A stretch of DNA of 64,000 nucleotides from Halorhabdus rudnickae. Lineage in GTDB: Archaea > Halobacteriota > Halobacteria > Halobacteriales > Haloarculaceae. This document shows, one piece after another, positions 1 through 11,731 of this stretch (within the stretch, counting starts at the first letter, position 1; the number at the start of each line of letters is the position of its first letter). A program made the translations under genes and the position numbers. The notes beneath the pieces were generated by a model that saw nothing but the letters and a program-made list of their open reading frames with translations, was not told where the DNA came from and did not search any database. The stretch spans positions 1,984,001 through 2,048,000 of the forward strand of contig NZ_CAAHFB010000001.1 of NCBI RefSeq assembly GCF_900880625.1, in the 5' to 3' direction.

Positions 1-708
1 CAACTCGGGTGGCAACGTGTGGGCGGCCAGTCCGTGATCGACGGCCATATTCCGGTAGGCTATCGCGGCCGCCCGATCGCCGGCTTCGACGCCCGCCAGC
101 AACTGTGCTTCCCCGGGATCGACAGTCGTGTTTGCCCGCAGGCGCGCGGCTAGCTCGGGCCGGTCGTAGTACCGCGCGGCAAGTTCGAACAGCTGGACGG
201 CGCGGTACCCCAGTGGATCCAGATCCGGATCAGTCCGCCCGACCGCCGCGTCAGTGCTCGTTAGCACGTTGTCCCATCGCTCGCCCGAATCGAGCCGCGA
301 TCCGAGCTGTGTTCGGGGGTCGTACGCGATGACGACGGCGTTCGAGGCGAACGCCACGTCCCAGGTGGTGATTTCGGGCTGTAGACGCTCCCGGAGCAGC
401 GAGGCGTCGGCGCTGACGACTACGTCCGGGCGTTTCTGTTCGTCCGCGACCATTCGCATGACTGCGTTGGAGCCGTGGAACTCCCCCTGGTAGTCGTAGG
501 CCGAATGCTCCCCGAACGCCGGCCCGACCACGTTCTCGAACACCCTCGCCAGGCTCCCCGCCGCGAGGACCGACGCGGTCGGATCACTGGATCCGGGACA
601 GCCCGCCAGCGCTCCCGCCCCGACCCCAGCGACGCTCGCGAGAAACGCCCGGCGGGTGATGGTCACCGGACGGGTTGGCTCTGCCGGTGCTGGCGTCTGT
701 TGGCCCAT
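1..708 (-). CDS. wtpA: Molybdate/tungstate ABC transporter substrate-binding lipoprotein (3' end off window)
   Basis: The reading frame runs from an ATG at 708 to the window edge, giving the first 236 residues. The N-terminus has a twin-arginine signal (TRRAFLASVAG) and a lipobox ending in AGC, so it is a Tat-exported, membrane-anchored lipoprotein. The body opens with VLAAGSLARVFE and reaches AYRNMAVDHGL, both typical of ModA/WtpA-type oxyanion binding proteins that deliver molybdate or tungstate to an ABC permease. The permease and ATPase genes should lie to the left of the window. It is divergent from a ModE-like regulator, which supports the oxyanion role. Choosing molybdate or tungstate is not possible from this part. 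A sulfate-type binder is a less likely alternative. Confidence 0.85.
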   Translation of the reverse strand, partial: MGQQTPAPAEPTRPVTITRRAFLASVAGVGAGALAGCPGSSDPTASVLAAGSLARVFENVVGPAFGEHSAYDYQGEFHGSNAVMRMVADEQKRPDVVVSADASLLRERLQPEITTWDVAFASNAVVIAYDPRTQLGSRLDSGERWDNVLTSTDAAVGRTDPDLDPLGYRAVQLFELAARYYDRPELAARLRANTTVDPGEAQLLAGVEAGDRAAAIAYRNMAVDHGLAAHTLPPEL

Positions 709-865
709 CGATTCTATCCCGTCGATATGCCCGACTGGACATAACGGTTGTGCCGAACGCAGTCGGTGCGAGACTGGTCGCTGCCAGCGAGTGGTTCCAG
801 GGGTCAGAGTGTGGCTCTGTCCCAGTCGCCGACAGGGCTATGCGTCGCCCCGGAGAAGCGGGGAT

Positions 866-1546
866 ATGGACGCGGGCTTCGAGGCCCATCTCCGAATCGA
901 CGGCGTGAGCTTCGACGCGTCGGACGCAGCACTGCTTGCCGCGATCGACGAACACCGGTCGCTGAACGCGGCGGCCGAGGCGCTCGGTCGATCCTACTCG
1001 CGGGCCCACGATCGCCTGAAAGAACTGGAATCGGTCCTGGGATCCCTCGCCGAGCGCAGCCGGGGCGGCCGCCAGGGTGGCGGCAGTGAGCTCACCTCGA
1101 AGGGCCGGGATCTGCTGGATCGGTTCGACCGCCTTCAGGCGGTTCTTTCGGACTCGGCTCGGACCGACGAGGTGGCTATCGAGGGCCAGGTTCGGGACCG
1201 TGACGGGGAACTGGCCACTGTCGAGACGCCGGCCGGGACGGTCCGGGCGTTGCTGTTCGAGGACGTCACTGCGGTCGAGGTGCTGTTCCGGGCTGACGCC
1301 ATCACGCTCCACCGCCCGGAGACATCTCCGTCGGCCACTGATACCAGCGCTCGAAATCGATTCGACGGCATCGTCGAGCGCGTCGCGTCGGGCGAGGCGA
1401 TCGCTCACGTCGACGTCGCGGTCGCCGCCGATCTGACGCTACGGGTGACCGTCACTCAGGATAGCATCAGTATGCTCGAACTCGAATCGGGGACGCCGGT
1501 CGTCGCGTCGTTCAAGGCGACCGCGACCCGCGCGGTCCCGCGTTGA
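866..1546 (+). CDS. ModE-like molybdate/tungstate-responsive transcriptional regulator (HTH + TOBE)
   Basis: A 226-residue protein in two parts. Residues about 5-90 form a ModE/LysR-like winged helix-turn-helix with the signature SLNAAAEALGRSYSRAHDRL. Residues about 110-225 look like a TOBE/MOP oxyanion-binding segment (IEGQVRDRDGELATVETPAG). ModE proteins bind DNA and sense intracellular molybdate. Its position, head to head with the binding-protein gene starting at 708, suggests it controls that transporter from the shared 157-bp spacer. The frame is open upstream, but I chose the ATG at 866 because the domain homology starts directly after it and the upstream codons read as spacer. The linker is rich in Gly and Arg (RGGRQGGGS). 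Confidence 0.8.
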   Translation: MDAGFEAHLRIDGVSFDASDAALLAAIDEHRSLNAAAEALGRSYSRAHDRLKELESVLGSLAERSRGGRQGGGSELTSKGRDLLDRFDRLQAVLSDSARTDEVAIEGQVRDRDGELATVETPAGTVRALLFEDVTAVEVLFRADAITLHRPETSPSATDTSARNRFDGIVERVASGEAIAHVDVAVAADLTLRVTVTQDSISMLELESGTPVVASFKATATRAVPR

Positions 1547-1635
1547 TCGCCCGCCAGTGCCGGCCCGGACACCGAACGACCAGAGCGGTATCGTCCCTCA
1601 CGATACCGTGCTGGGGACTGGCCTCGCCTGCCGGC

Positions 1636-2184
1636 TCACTCCTCAGCGGGCAGGAACGGTGCGGGGTCGTCGTGACGCAATTCGACGTACTCGTCGTTCA
1701 ACCGGCGACAGAACAGTCGGATCTCCCCCGCGGTCCGGACGGCCTGCAACGTCTCGCCGGCCTGGGTCCGGTCGTAATAGGCCGGGATCAACACGGCGAC
1801 GTTCTCGGCAGGGGCCCGCTCGACGATCAGGAGGTAGACCGTCGATCCGTCGCTCGCACGGAAGACTTCGACTTCCCTGAAGGTGTAGGCGTCGGTGAGT
1901 GTCTCCAGGTCCTCGTACTCCGGGCCGGACAACAGGACATCCAAACCGGTCCGGGACTCGTTGTCCACGAACACTGAATCCCCCGGGTGAAGCTCCAGTG
2001 TCTCCCAGTCTTCCGACCGGTAGGACTCGGCGGTCGCCGCCTGCTCGTCCAGGACGGCCTGCCAGCCGTCGCTTGCACGGACGTTCCGCGGGACTCCGTC
2101 CACCGTCGGATCGTCGGTCGCTCCATCCAGTGACTCCTCGTTCGCCCTGCCGGGCGGGTCGTCGTCCGCCGAACCGTTGGGCAT
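1636..2184 (-). CDS. Conserved haloarchaeal protein of unknown function
   Basis: A 182-residue acidic soluble protein that I do not recognise as any named family. The first 50 residues are polar and probably disordered (SADDDPPGR). The remainder alternates predicted strands and charged segments, including [20 protein letters not shown] and [20 protein letters not shown]. There is no signal peptide or membrane segment. The ATG at 2184 is preferred over an upstream in-frame start because a T-run (TTTTTCCC on the minus strand, 2213-2207) lies about 29 nt before it, as expected for a leaderless haloarchaeal gene. It is divergent from the peptide transporter operon. Confidence 0.6.
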   Translation of the reverse strand: MPNGSADDDPPGRANEESLDGATDDPTVDGVPRNVRASDGWQAVLDEQAATAESYRSEDWETLELHPGDSVFVDNESRTGLDVLLSGPEYEDLETLTDAYTFREVEVFRASDGSTVYLLIVERAPAENVAVLIPAYYDRTQAGETLQAVRTAGEIRLFCRRLNDEYVELRHDDPAPFLPAEE

Positions 2185-2237
2185 GTGCCTACACGGACGG
2201 TCGTGGGGAAAAACATTGCTCGTCCGCTCCCGCAAGG

Positions 2238-2244
2238 TATTTTT
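2238..2244 (+). promoter_or_regulatory. TATA-like box of the peptide transporter ATPase gene
   Basis: TATTTTT lies 31 nt before the GTG at 2269. The same spacing recurs at several other genes in this window and supports leaderless initiation at that GTG rather than at the upstream in-frame GTG at 2185. Confidence 0.5.
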
Positions 2245-2268
2245 CCGCCGCTCTGCCAACTCTTCTCA

Positions 2269-5013
<2,745 letters not shown>

Positions 5014-5102
5014 TCAGTAACGTCCGGCGCTACCTGGTTTATTGTTGCCGATAATCAAGAAATATCGTGGATTCGTGCGCTACCGTCTACCGGCTGCGTC
5101 AC

Positions 5103-5109
5103 TATTAAG
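5103..5109 (+). promoter_or_regulatory. TATA-like box of the peptide-binding protein gene
   Basis: TATTAAG starts 31 nt before the ATG at 5134, so the binding-protein gene probably has its own promoter and a leaderless transcript. Confidence 0.55.
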
Positions 5110-5133
5110 AGGGTCGATTGTTAGTGTGAACAC

Positions 5134-6864
5134 ATGGCACACAGTGACGATGAACGGTCACGACGTGAATTCCTACAAGCAGCCGGGACGGCGACAGTCG
5201 CGGTGATGGCCACCGGCGCGACCGCCGGCTGTCTGGGCGGCGACGATACCCCGACGGAGGACAACGGGGACTCCGCCGACGGGACCGATACCGGCGGCGA
5301 CACTGGGGCCGACGGCGACACCGGGTCCGACGGCGAACCCGGCGGTGCGACCCTCCGGTACGGACGGGGGGCTCACTCGGCAACGCTCGATCCCCAGAAC
5401 ACCACCAGCGGCGAGGTGGCGAAAGTGACCAACCAGGCCTACGAGGGACTGATCGCCTTCCAGCCCGGCGAGGCCACCCTTACCGAGGCCTTAGCCACCG
5501 ACTGGTCGATGGAGGGAGACTCGGTCACGCTGACTCTGCGTGAGGGTGTGACCTTCCACGACGGAACCGAGTTCACCGCCGCTGACTTCGTTGCAACCTA
5601 TCGCCGCTTCGTCGACGAGGACTACGAATACTACTTCGAGGACGCCTCCGCGTACGGGCCTTTCACGCTGGGCAACTGGATCGACAGCGTCGAGGCCGCC
5701 GACGACTACGAACTCGAAATTACACTCACCCAGTCGTACGCCCCCTTCCTGCGGAATCTGGCGATGTTCCCCTCTGTCGTTATCTCGAAGGAGGCCATCG
5801 AGGGCGACGTCAACCTCGACGAGGAGATGGTCGGAACGGGCCCCTTCGAGTTGTCCAATCTCGACGACGCCAATAACCGCATTCAGCTGACGGCGTTCGA
5901 CGACTACTGGGGCGAGAGTCCCGAACTCGGCGAGGTGCTGTTCCTGACTCGCGGCCAGAACAACACGCGCGCCCAGGCCTTAGTCGAGGGCGAGATGGAG
6001 ATCATCGACGGGCTCGATCCCAGCAGTATCGACATCGTCGACGGCTCGGACAGTGCCCAAATCCGCACGATCGAGGGGATCAACATCGGGTACATGGCCT
6101 TTAACATGTCCCAGGTCGAGGCGTTCCGCGACCGCCGTGTCCGGCAGGCGATCAGCCACGCCATCGACACCCAGGCAATCGTTGAGAATATCTACGAGGG
6201 TATCGCCACCCAGGCTGACCAACCCATCCCGCCGGCCCTGTTCGGCCACAACGACGACCTTAGTCCCTACGAGACCGACCGTGAACGAGCCCAGTCCCTG
6301 CTCGAGGAAGCGGGTTACGGCGATGGCTTCTCGTTCTCGCTGACGACCTTCCAGAATCCCCGAGGGTACAACCCGGCCCCGATCCGGACCGCCCAGACCA
6401 TCCGGACGAACCTCGCCGAGATCGGCATCGAGGTGACTATCGACGACCGGCCGTTCTCGGATTACCTCACCTACACCAGCGAAGGACGCCACCAGGCGAC
6501 GCTGTCGGGCTGGTACACCGACAACGCCGACCCCGACAACTTCTGTTATGTCCTGTTGCACCCACAGTGTGAGGTTCCCGAGGGCCAGGACTGGGTCTCC
6601 TGGGACACTGAGGGCTTCAACACGTCGAACTACGCAGCGTGGGCCAACAGTGAGTACATGAGCCTCGTCGAGGACGCCCAGACGACCGCCGACCAGGGCG
6701 AACGCGCCGACCTGTACAATCAGGCTGCGGCCGTCGCCCACGAGCAAGCCCCGTGGGTCTACATCGATTACGCCCAGGAGGTCCGAGGCGTCGCCTCGAC
6801 CGTCTCGGGGTACACCGTCGCCGCAATCGGCGGCCCGTACCTCACGAACGTCACTGTCGAGTGA
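5134..6864 (+). CDS. dppA: Peptide/solute ABC transporter substrate-binding lipoprotein (family 5)
   Basis: A 576-residue exported receptor for a Dpp/Opp-type importer. The N-terminus has a Tat motif (SRREFLQAAG) and a lipobox ending TAGC at Cys33, so it should be lipid-anchored outside the membrane. An acidic Asp/Gly/Thr linker follows (about residues 35-70), typical of halophilic lipoproteins. The family 5 solute-binding fold begins at LRYGRGAHSATLDPQNT and contains LREGVTFHDGTEFTAADFV, the usual signature. Length matches the family. It sits between the fused ATPase and the permease genes. Internal promoters before it and before dppB would allow the receptor to be made in excess. Confidence 0.92.
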   Translation: MAHSDDERSRREFLQAAGTATVAVMATGATAGCLGGDDTPTEDNGDSADGTDTGGDTGADGDTGSDGEPGGATLRYGRGAHSATLDPQNTTSGEVAKVTNQAYEGLIAFQPGEATLTEALATDWSMEGDSVTLTLREGVTFHDGTEFTAADFVATYRRFVDEDYEYYFEDASAYGPFTLGNWIDSVEAADDYELEITLTQSYAPFLRNLAMFPSVVISKEAIEGDVNLDEEMVGTGPFELSNLDDANNRIQLTAFDDYWGESPELGEVLFLTRGQNNTRAQALVEGEMEIIDGLDPSSIDIVDGSDSAQIRTIEGINIGYMAFNMSQVEAFRDRRVRQAISHAIDTQAIVENIYEGIATQADQPIPPALFGHNDDLSPYETDRERAQSLLEEAGYGDGFSFSLTTFQNPRGYNPAPIRTAQTIRTNLAEIGIEVTIDDRPFSDYLTYTSEGRHQATLSGWYTDNADPDNFCYVLLHPQCEVPEGQDWVSWDTEGFNTSNYAAWANSEYMSLVEDAQTTADQGERADLYNQAAAVAHEQAPWVYIDYAQEVRGVASTVSGYTVAAIGGPYLTNVTVE

Positions 6865-6909
6865 GCTAACATATCAATCGACCCATACGTAGAAATACAC
6901 GACGGGACC

Positions 6910-6916
6910 TTTTTAT
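6910..6916 (+). promoter_or_regulatory. TATA-like box of the dppB permease gene
   Basis: TTTTTAT begins 31 nt before the ATG at 6941, placing a separate leaderless promoter in the gap between the receptor and permease genes. Confidence 0.5.
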
Positions 6917-6940
6917 CCGTCGACGTGTCCTCATCCAACA

Positions 6941-7954
6941 ATGGTATCGAAGCGGTTCGTCACGAAACGCCTGCTCCTGCTGGTGCCGGTGCTGTTCGGC
7001 GTCTCGACGCTCGTGTTCGCCATCCTGCACCTCTCCCCGGGCGATCCTGCGGTCGCGATCGCCGGCCAGCGCGCCAGCCAGGCGTTCATCGACCAGGTCC
7101 GCTCGGACCTGGGGCTGGCCGATCCGCTCTGGCAACAGTACGTCCGGTTTTTGGGCGACGTTGTGACCTTCGACTTCGGGCAGTCCTACCAGATCCAGCG
7201 TGGGACGCCCGTCAGTTCGATCCTGGCCCAGCGACTCCCGATCACGATTGAACTCGCGGTCCTTGGCCAGATCGCCGGGCTGGTCTTCGGGCTGCCGTTA
7301 GGCATCCTCTCGGCGGTGAAACAGGATACGGTGACCGATCACCTGACGCGGATCGGCGCACTCAGCGGCATCTCGATTCCGATCTACTGGAGTGGCCCCT
7401 TGCTCATTCTGCTGTTCGCACAGCTTCTCGGTCTGTTGCCAACGAGCGGACGGATCGGATCCGAGTATTTCCTCGAACCCGTCACCGGCCTCATCCTGGT
7501 CGATACGCTGGCGATGGGTGAGTTCGACGCGTTCGTCTCCGCGGCGACCCACTTGCTGTTGCCTGTCATGGTGCTTGGCATCTACCAGATGGCGCTGATC
7601 TCCCGGATGATGCGTTCCTCGATGATCGAGGTGCTGCGCCAGGATTATATGCGGACTGCCCGGGCGAAAGGCCAGGGCGCGAAGATTACTGTCATGAAAC
7701 ACGGTCTCCGCAACGCTTTCATCCCCGTTATCACGATCGTCGGTATCCAGTTCGGGACGCTACTGGGCGGGGCCGTCCTAACCGAGACGGTCTTCGAGAT
7801 CAACGGCATCGGCACCCTCCTGGTCGACGCGATCAACCAGAGTGACTACCCGGTCGTACAGGCGACTGTCTTGGTGTTCGCGGTCCTGTACACGCTGGTG
7901 AACCTGGTTGTCGACCTCACCTACTCGGTTCTTGACCCACGGATCGAACAATGA
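6941..7954 (+). CDS. dppB: Peptide ABC transporter permease, DppB type
   Basis: A 337-residue integral membrane subunit. It starts KRLLLLVPVLFGVSTLVFAILHLSPGDP, the canonical DppB opening. It carries the EAA-type ATPase-contact loop at YMRTARAKGQG near residue 230 and ends SVLDPRIEQ, as DppB proteins do. About six membrane segments are evident. It pairs with DppC to form the translocation pore. The stop codon overlaps the start of the next gene by 4 nt (ATGA), so translation is likely coupled. Confidence 0.93.
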   Translation: MVSKRFVTKRLLLLVPVLFGVSTLVFAILHLSPGDPAVAIAGQRASQAFIDQVRSDLGLADPLWQQYVRFLGDVVTFDFGQSYQIQRGTPVSSILAQRLPITIELAVLGQIAGLVFGLPLGILSAVKQDTVTDHLTRIGALSGISIPIYWSGPLLILLFAQLLGLLPTSGRIGSEYFLEPVTGLILVDTLAMGEFDAFVSAATHLLLPVMVLGIYQMALISRMMRSSMIEVLRQDYMRTARAKGQGAKITVMKHGLRNAFIPVITIVGIQFGTLLGGAVLTETVFEINGIGTLLVDAINQSDYPVVQATVLVFAVLYTLVNLVVDLTYSVLDPRIEQ

Positions 7955-8874
7955 GTACCGAAACAGCCAATGCATCGACGGACGCAGAACGCTCGCTTCT
8001 CGAACGACTGCGCGCCAGTCCGTTCCTCTCTCAGTTACTGGCCAACCGACTCGCAGTCATCGGGCTCTCGATCATCGCGTTCGTCGCGATACTGGCGATC
8101 TATGCGCGGTTCACATACGATTTAGAGAGCCTGATGGCGACCCGATACGGGGTCAATCCGGCCGAGGTCCCGCCCAACGCCGAGTACTGGTTCGGAACCG
8201 ACGGCCAGGCCCGGAACATCTTCCCGCGAGTCATCTACGGCGCCTGGTACGCGATGCTCTACGGAACTGTCACCGTCCTGGCCTCGACGGTGCTCGGGAT
8301 CTCTTTTGGCATCCTCGCAGCCTACTACGGCGACCTCGCTGATAACGTCATCATGCGGACGATGGATGTCCTCCTGTCGTTCCCGTCACTACTGTTGGCG
8401 CTTGCCCTGGTGACGATCTTCCCCGAGGAACTGGGCCTCTGGCGGGCGGTCGCCGCGCTGACGCTGGTCTACACGCCACGGTTCGCCCGCGTCGTCCGTG
8501 GGGCCGCACTGAAGGTTCTCGAAGACGAATACATCGAGGCGACCCGCGCGCTCGGGGCGACCGACCCCCGATTGCTCGTCCGGCACGTCCTCCCGAACTG
8601 TCTGGCGCCGATCACCGTCCAGTCGACGCTGAACTTCGGGCTAGCGATCATCGACATCGCGGCCCTCTCGTTTCTCGGGTTCGGTGCCAGTCCCGGTGAA
8701 CCGACCTGGGGGATGATGCTCTCGAACGGTGTCGAGTTCGGCCTGTTTTCGGGCATCTGGTGGTGGTCGTTCTTCCCCGGATTCGTGCTCGCCCTGACGG
8801 TGCTCGGGTTCAACCTCCTGGGTGACGGCATGCGCGATGCTCTCGACCCGCGCATGCGTGAGACCGTTGACTGA
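7951..8874 (+). CDS. dppC: Peptide ABC transporter permease, DppC type
   Basis: A 307-residue permease that partners DppB. After a short polar N-terminus it has the first membrane helix (LAVIGLSIIAFVAILAIY), a periplasm-facing segment with WFGTDGQARNIFPRVIYGA, and the EAA loop YIEATRALGATD near residue 195. The end, LLGDGMRDALDPRMRE, is the standard DppC signature. Its start overlaps the dppB stop. The transporter module is therefore complete here: a fused ATPase, a receptor and two permeases. Confidence 0.93.
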   Translation: MSTETANASTDAERSLLERLRASPFLSQLLANRLAVIGLSIIAFVAILAIYARFTYDLESLMATRYGVNPAEVPPNAEYWFGTDGQARNIFPRVIYGAWYAMLYGTVTVLASTVLGISFGILAAYYGDLADNVIMRTMDVLLSFPSLLLALALVTIFPEELGLWRAVAALTLVYTPRFARVVRGAALKVLEDEYIEATRALGATDPRLLVRHVLPNCLAPITVQSTLNFGLAIIDIAALSFLGFGASPGEPTWGMMLSNGVEFGLFSGIWWWSFFPGFVLALTVLGFNLLGDGMRDALDPRMRETVD

Positions 8875-8884
8875 TCGTACCGCC

Positions 8885-9262
8885 GTGGATCCGACCGCCG
8901 ACTCCTCGTCCGGACACGATGCGGCCCGAGACCCCGGCCGGTCGGTGCGTGCCGCTGCCCGGATCGTCCTGGCCGGAATCGCCGTCGGTATCGGTGCGTC
9001 CTTGGCGCTGCTGGCCGTCGATACGCCGAAGGGCGCGACCGACACCGCCTTCGCGCTCGGCGCGCTGATTTTCGGATTCGGCCTCACGACCTGGGCCGGC
9101 GCGGTCGGTCTGGGCGAGACGATCGAGCGCATGCACGAGTACGCCGACACCGACTCGGGGTGGACCGAGGCGGGTGCCAGACGCGCTTTCGCCACACTGA
9201 CGTGGTTCGGTAGCGGGTGGCTGTTCGGTGCTGTCGGGACCGCGATCGCGTTTGGCGTCTGA
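8885..9262 (+). CDS. Small haloarchaeal membrane protein, unknown function
   Basis: A 125-residue protein with a polar N-terminus and three likely membrane segments (ARIVLAGIAVGIGASLALLAV; TAFALGALIFGFGLTTWAGAVGL; LTWFGSGWLFGAVGTAIAFGV). I do not recognise a family. The GTG at 8885 was chosen because it lies 10 nt after the dppC stop and leaves no long overlap; an upstream in-frame ATG at 8822 would overlap dppC by over 50 nt. It may be co-transcribed with the transporter, but nothing links it to transport. Confidence 0.6.
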   Translation: MDPTADSSSGHDAARDPGRSVRAAARIVLAGIAVGIGASLALLAVDTPKGATDTAFALGALIFGFGLTTWAGAVGLGETIERMHEYADTDSGWTEAGARRAFATLTWFGSGWLFGAVGTAIAFGV

Positions 9263-9278
9263 CCGTCTCCGGAGATCC

Positions 9279-11273
9279 CTACTCGAACTTCCCCAACAGT
9301 CGCGCATAGAAGTCGCCGCTACCGTTCCCGTGGTCATCGTCATCGGCGAGTTTCTCGACGATAAGCTCCGGTGTCGAGCGAGCCAGCGTGTCCGTCCGTG
9401 GCGTGCGATCGACCTGTAACTCGCCGTCTTCGAGCCCCAGCGCCTGGATCCCATCGACGCCGATCTCGCGGTCGGCCGTCGCCCTGATCTCTCTGGCGAG
9501 GTGAGAGACGAACACGGCCGTCTGGTCGCGCTCGGCGAGTGCTTCGAGGATACCGGCCATGATCTTCGCGCTCGCCCCCGGTTCCGTGATACTCTCTAGT
9601 TCGTCGACTAGTACCAGCGTCTCGCCGTCGCTTGCCGCCTCGGTGACCAACTCGCCAAAGGATCGTAGCGTGCTCTCGAAGGCCCCCGCATCGAGGGTTC
9701 CCTGGGTCTTGGCGTGGTAGTGCAAGGCATCGATCCGGCCGACGCGGGCCCGCTCGGCTGGGACTGGCAGGCCCATGTGTGCCAGGATCACTACCAGCGC
9801 AAGCAGATCCAGCGTCGAGGTCTTCCCGCCGCTGTTGACGCCCGAGAGGAGCCTAACGCCGTCGACTTCGTAGTCGACTGGATCGACAGCGTCGAACGCC
9901 ACGTCCAGAAGGGGTGAGCGCCCACCTTCGATCGCGATGCCGTCGCCATCGAGGTCGGGCATCGTCGCCTCGAAGTCCGCACCGAAGCGAGCGATAGCGA
10001 GTTCGACATCGAGTTCCAGGGCCGCCTCGACCAACTGCTCGGCCGGCCCGCGCATCGCGGCCAGGTCGTCGGCTAGTTCGGTCTTGAGCCGCTCGGCTCG
10101 TCGATCGCGGGCGGTCGTCAGTTCCTCCCGGAGCCGTGAGACGACGGTCTCCTCTCGCTCGACCGGAAACGTCGGCTCGTCCGGGACGACCCGTCTGGCG
10201 ACGTCAGCGACGTCCCGGAGGGACAGCGTCTCGATCACGTGCTCGCGGGCCGCCTCGACGGCGTCGTCGTACTCGGCGGCCAGTTCTCTCGAAAGCACCT
10301 CGTCGACGCCAGCGCCCCGCTCGACCAGCGACAGCAGGTCCGCCCCCTCGATGGTGACGTCCTGTTGTTCGATGGCCGCACGGAGACGATCGTTTGCGAC
10401 CGATTCGGCCTCGCTCACGACGGCCTCAAGGTCGTCGACGGCGGTCTGGAGCCGCTCCAATTCGTCGTCGCCGGTCGGCGTCCCTTCCGCGTCGAGTCGA
10501 TCCAGCGCGGCTTCGAGTGCCGCCAGATCACAGGGGGCATCGAGATCGGCCGCCCGGTGGACGGCGATCGCCGCGAGCAGGCGCTCGCGGTTGTGCGCGA
10601 AAAACGCAAGCGGCCGCTCCGGGACGACCGAGACCGGATCCTGGAGGGCGTCGGGTTCGACACGGACGTCACCGTCGACGTCGACGCCCGCGAACGAATC
10701 GTCCAGCGCCACCACCGTCGCGTAGCCACGGGCCAGTTCCGCGAGATCGCGGCTGTCATCGACCACTTCGACACTCAACTCGGGGATCGCCTCTCGCGCA
10801 CTGGCGTAGGTCTCGCCGTCGGTCGTCGCGAGACACCTGTCACGCACCCGGATGTCTCCGGGTCGTTCGAGCGGGTCGACGTCACCGAGTGCCCGTCGAA
10901 CCGCCTGGTCGGGATCGCGTTCCATCGCCCGCTCGCTCAATGCCCGGACCTCCCCGATACGGGAGGTGCTGGCGCTGGGATACAGCGTCTCCAGACGGGC
11001 GGCCGCGTAGTCGGTGACAGTACGCTCCTGGAGCAGTTCCTGGATATCCTGATACACCTCCCTGGCACGAGGCGTCGCGAGAAACTCCCGCTCGTCGTCG
11101 TGTCGTTTCCGGATCGCCGCCCGGACGATCCGGGCGGCTCGACCCTGGCTGATGCCGGGTGCCCGCGCGACGGCTGCGACGTTACCGTTCTCGATCGCCT
11201 CCTGTGGGTCTTGGAGTTGGGCCAGCGATTCGGCCGTCTTCGTACCGACGCCGGGGATCGCCTGGAGCTCCAT
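9279..11273 (-). CDS. MutS2-like DNA-repair ATPase with N-terminal helix-hairpin-helix
   Basis: A 664-residue protein. Residues 1-50 contain two helix-hairpin-helix-like units (IPGVGTKTAESLAQL and APGISQGRAARIV), which bind DNA without sequence preference. The centre is long helical and charged. The C-terminal 200 residues are a MutS-type ABC ATPase: LLSGVNSGGKTSTLDLL (Walker A), TLVLVDELESITEPG (Walker B and following region) and AVFVSHLA. It lacks the N-terminal mismatch-recognition domain of MutS and the Smr nuclease tail of bacterial MutS2, so it is best described as a MutS2/MutS5-like ATPase of the haloarchaeal type. Its role is likely to be in recombination or branched-DNA processing rather than mismatch recognition, which is inference. 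Confidence 0.85.
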   Translation of the reverse strand: MELQAIPGVGTKTAESLAQLQDPQEAIENGNVAAVARAPGISQGRAARIVRAAIRKRHDDEREFLATPRAREVYQDIQELLQERTVTDYAAARLETLYPSASTSRIGEVRALSERAMERDPDQAVRRALGDVDPLERPGDIRVRDRCLATTDGETYASAREAIPELSVEVVDDSRDLAELARGYATVVALDDSFAGVDVDGDVRVEPDALQDPVSVVPERPLAFFAHNRERLLAAIAVHRAADLDAPCDLAALEAALDRLDAEGTPTGDDELERLQTAVDDLEAVVSEAESVANDRLRAAIEQQDVTIEGADLLSLVERGAGVDEVLSRELAAEYDDAVEAAREHVIETLSLRDVADVARRVVPDEPTFPVEREETVVSRLREELTTARDRRAERLKTELADDLAAMRGPAEQLVEAALELDVELAIARFGADFEATMPDLDGDGIAIEGGRSPLLDVAFDAVDPVDYEVDGVRLLSGVNSGGKTSTLDLLALVVILAHMGLPVPAERARVGRIDALHYHAKTQGTLDAGAFESTLRSFGELVTEAASDGETLVLVDELESITEPGASAKIMAGILEALAERDQTAVFVSHLAREIRATADREIGVDGIQALGLEDGELQVDRTPRTDTLARSTPELIVEKLADDDDHGNGSGDFYARLLGKFE

Positions 11274-11382
11274 CTACCGGAGCCACGACGCCCCGCGAGA
11301 AAAAACCTCACGCCCACCTATCGAGTGCTGCGGAGACTCACCCGGGGAGGTCGAGACGATTCTCCCACTGCGGTACTCGGGT

Positions 11383-11598
11383 TTACTCTCTCGTGTCGAT
11401 GCCGACCAACTCATAGAGCAGACACTGCCGGGTCAGGGCTGTCCCGAGCAGTACGACTCCGACGACAAGCGCTAACGCGGCGATAACTGTCCCCAGTGCC
11501 GATAGAAAACCTGCCAAGACGGCGAGTCCGACGGCCCCGAGGACGAGGCCGGCGACGATGCGAACGGTGCGATCGACCGAGCCGACGTTTTGCTCCAT
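11383..11598 (-). CDS. DUF2892-type small membrane protein
   Basis: A 71-residue protein. It begins MEQNVGSVDRTVRIVAGLVLGAV, matching the NVGxxDRxxRxxxG signature of the DUF2892/YgaP membrane family, and has two hydrophobic segments. A Cys follows in TRQCLLYELVGIDT; in the family this region is often CPLY. The bacterial relatives are inner-membrane proteins sometimes fused to rhodanese domains, but no role is assigned here. Monocistronic. Confidence 0.8.
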   Translation of the reverse strand: MEQNVGSVDRTVRIVAGLVLGAVGLAVLAGFLSALGTVIAALALVVGVVLLGTALTRQCLLYELVGIDTRE

Positions 11599-11731
11599 GA
11601 TGGTAGCATCTTAGACACCGAGACGGTTACCTGTTGTGGGTAGTATTGCTATTTTCATACAAGAATGTCACGGCCTCCTGCCCATAAATCAGCTCGTCTC
11701 GAAGTACCCGTGGTCCCGTCGCCAGTCCGAC

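Noticed and set aside
656-865. N-terminal extension of the ModE-like protein
   Set aside because: Overlaps the divergent binding-protein start and carries no domain; ATG 866 fits better.
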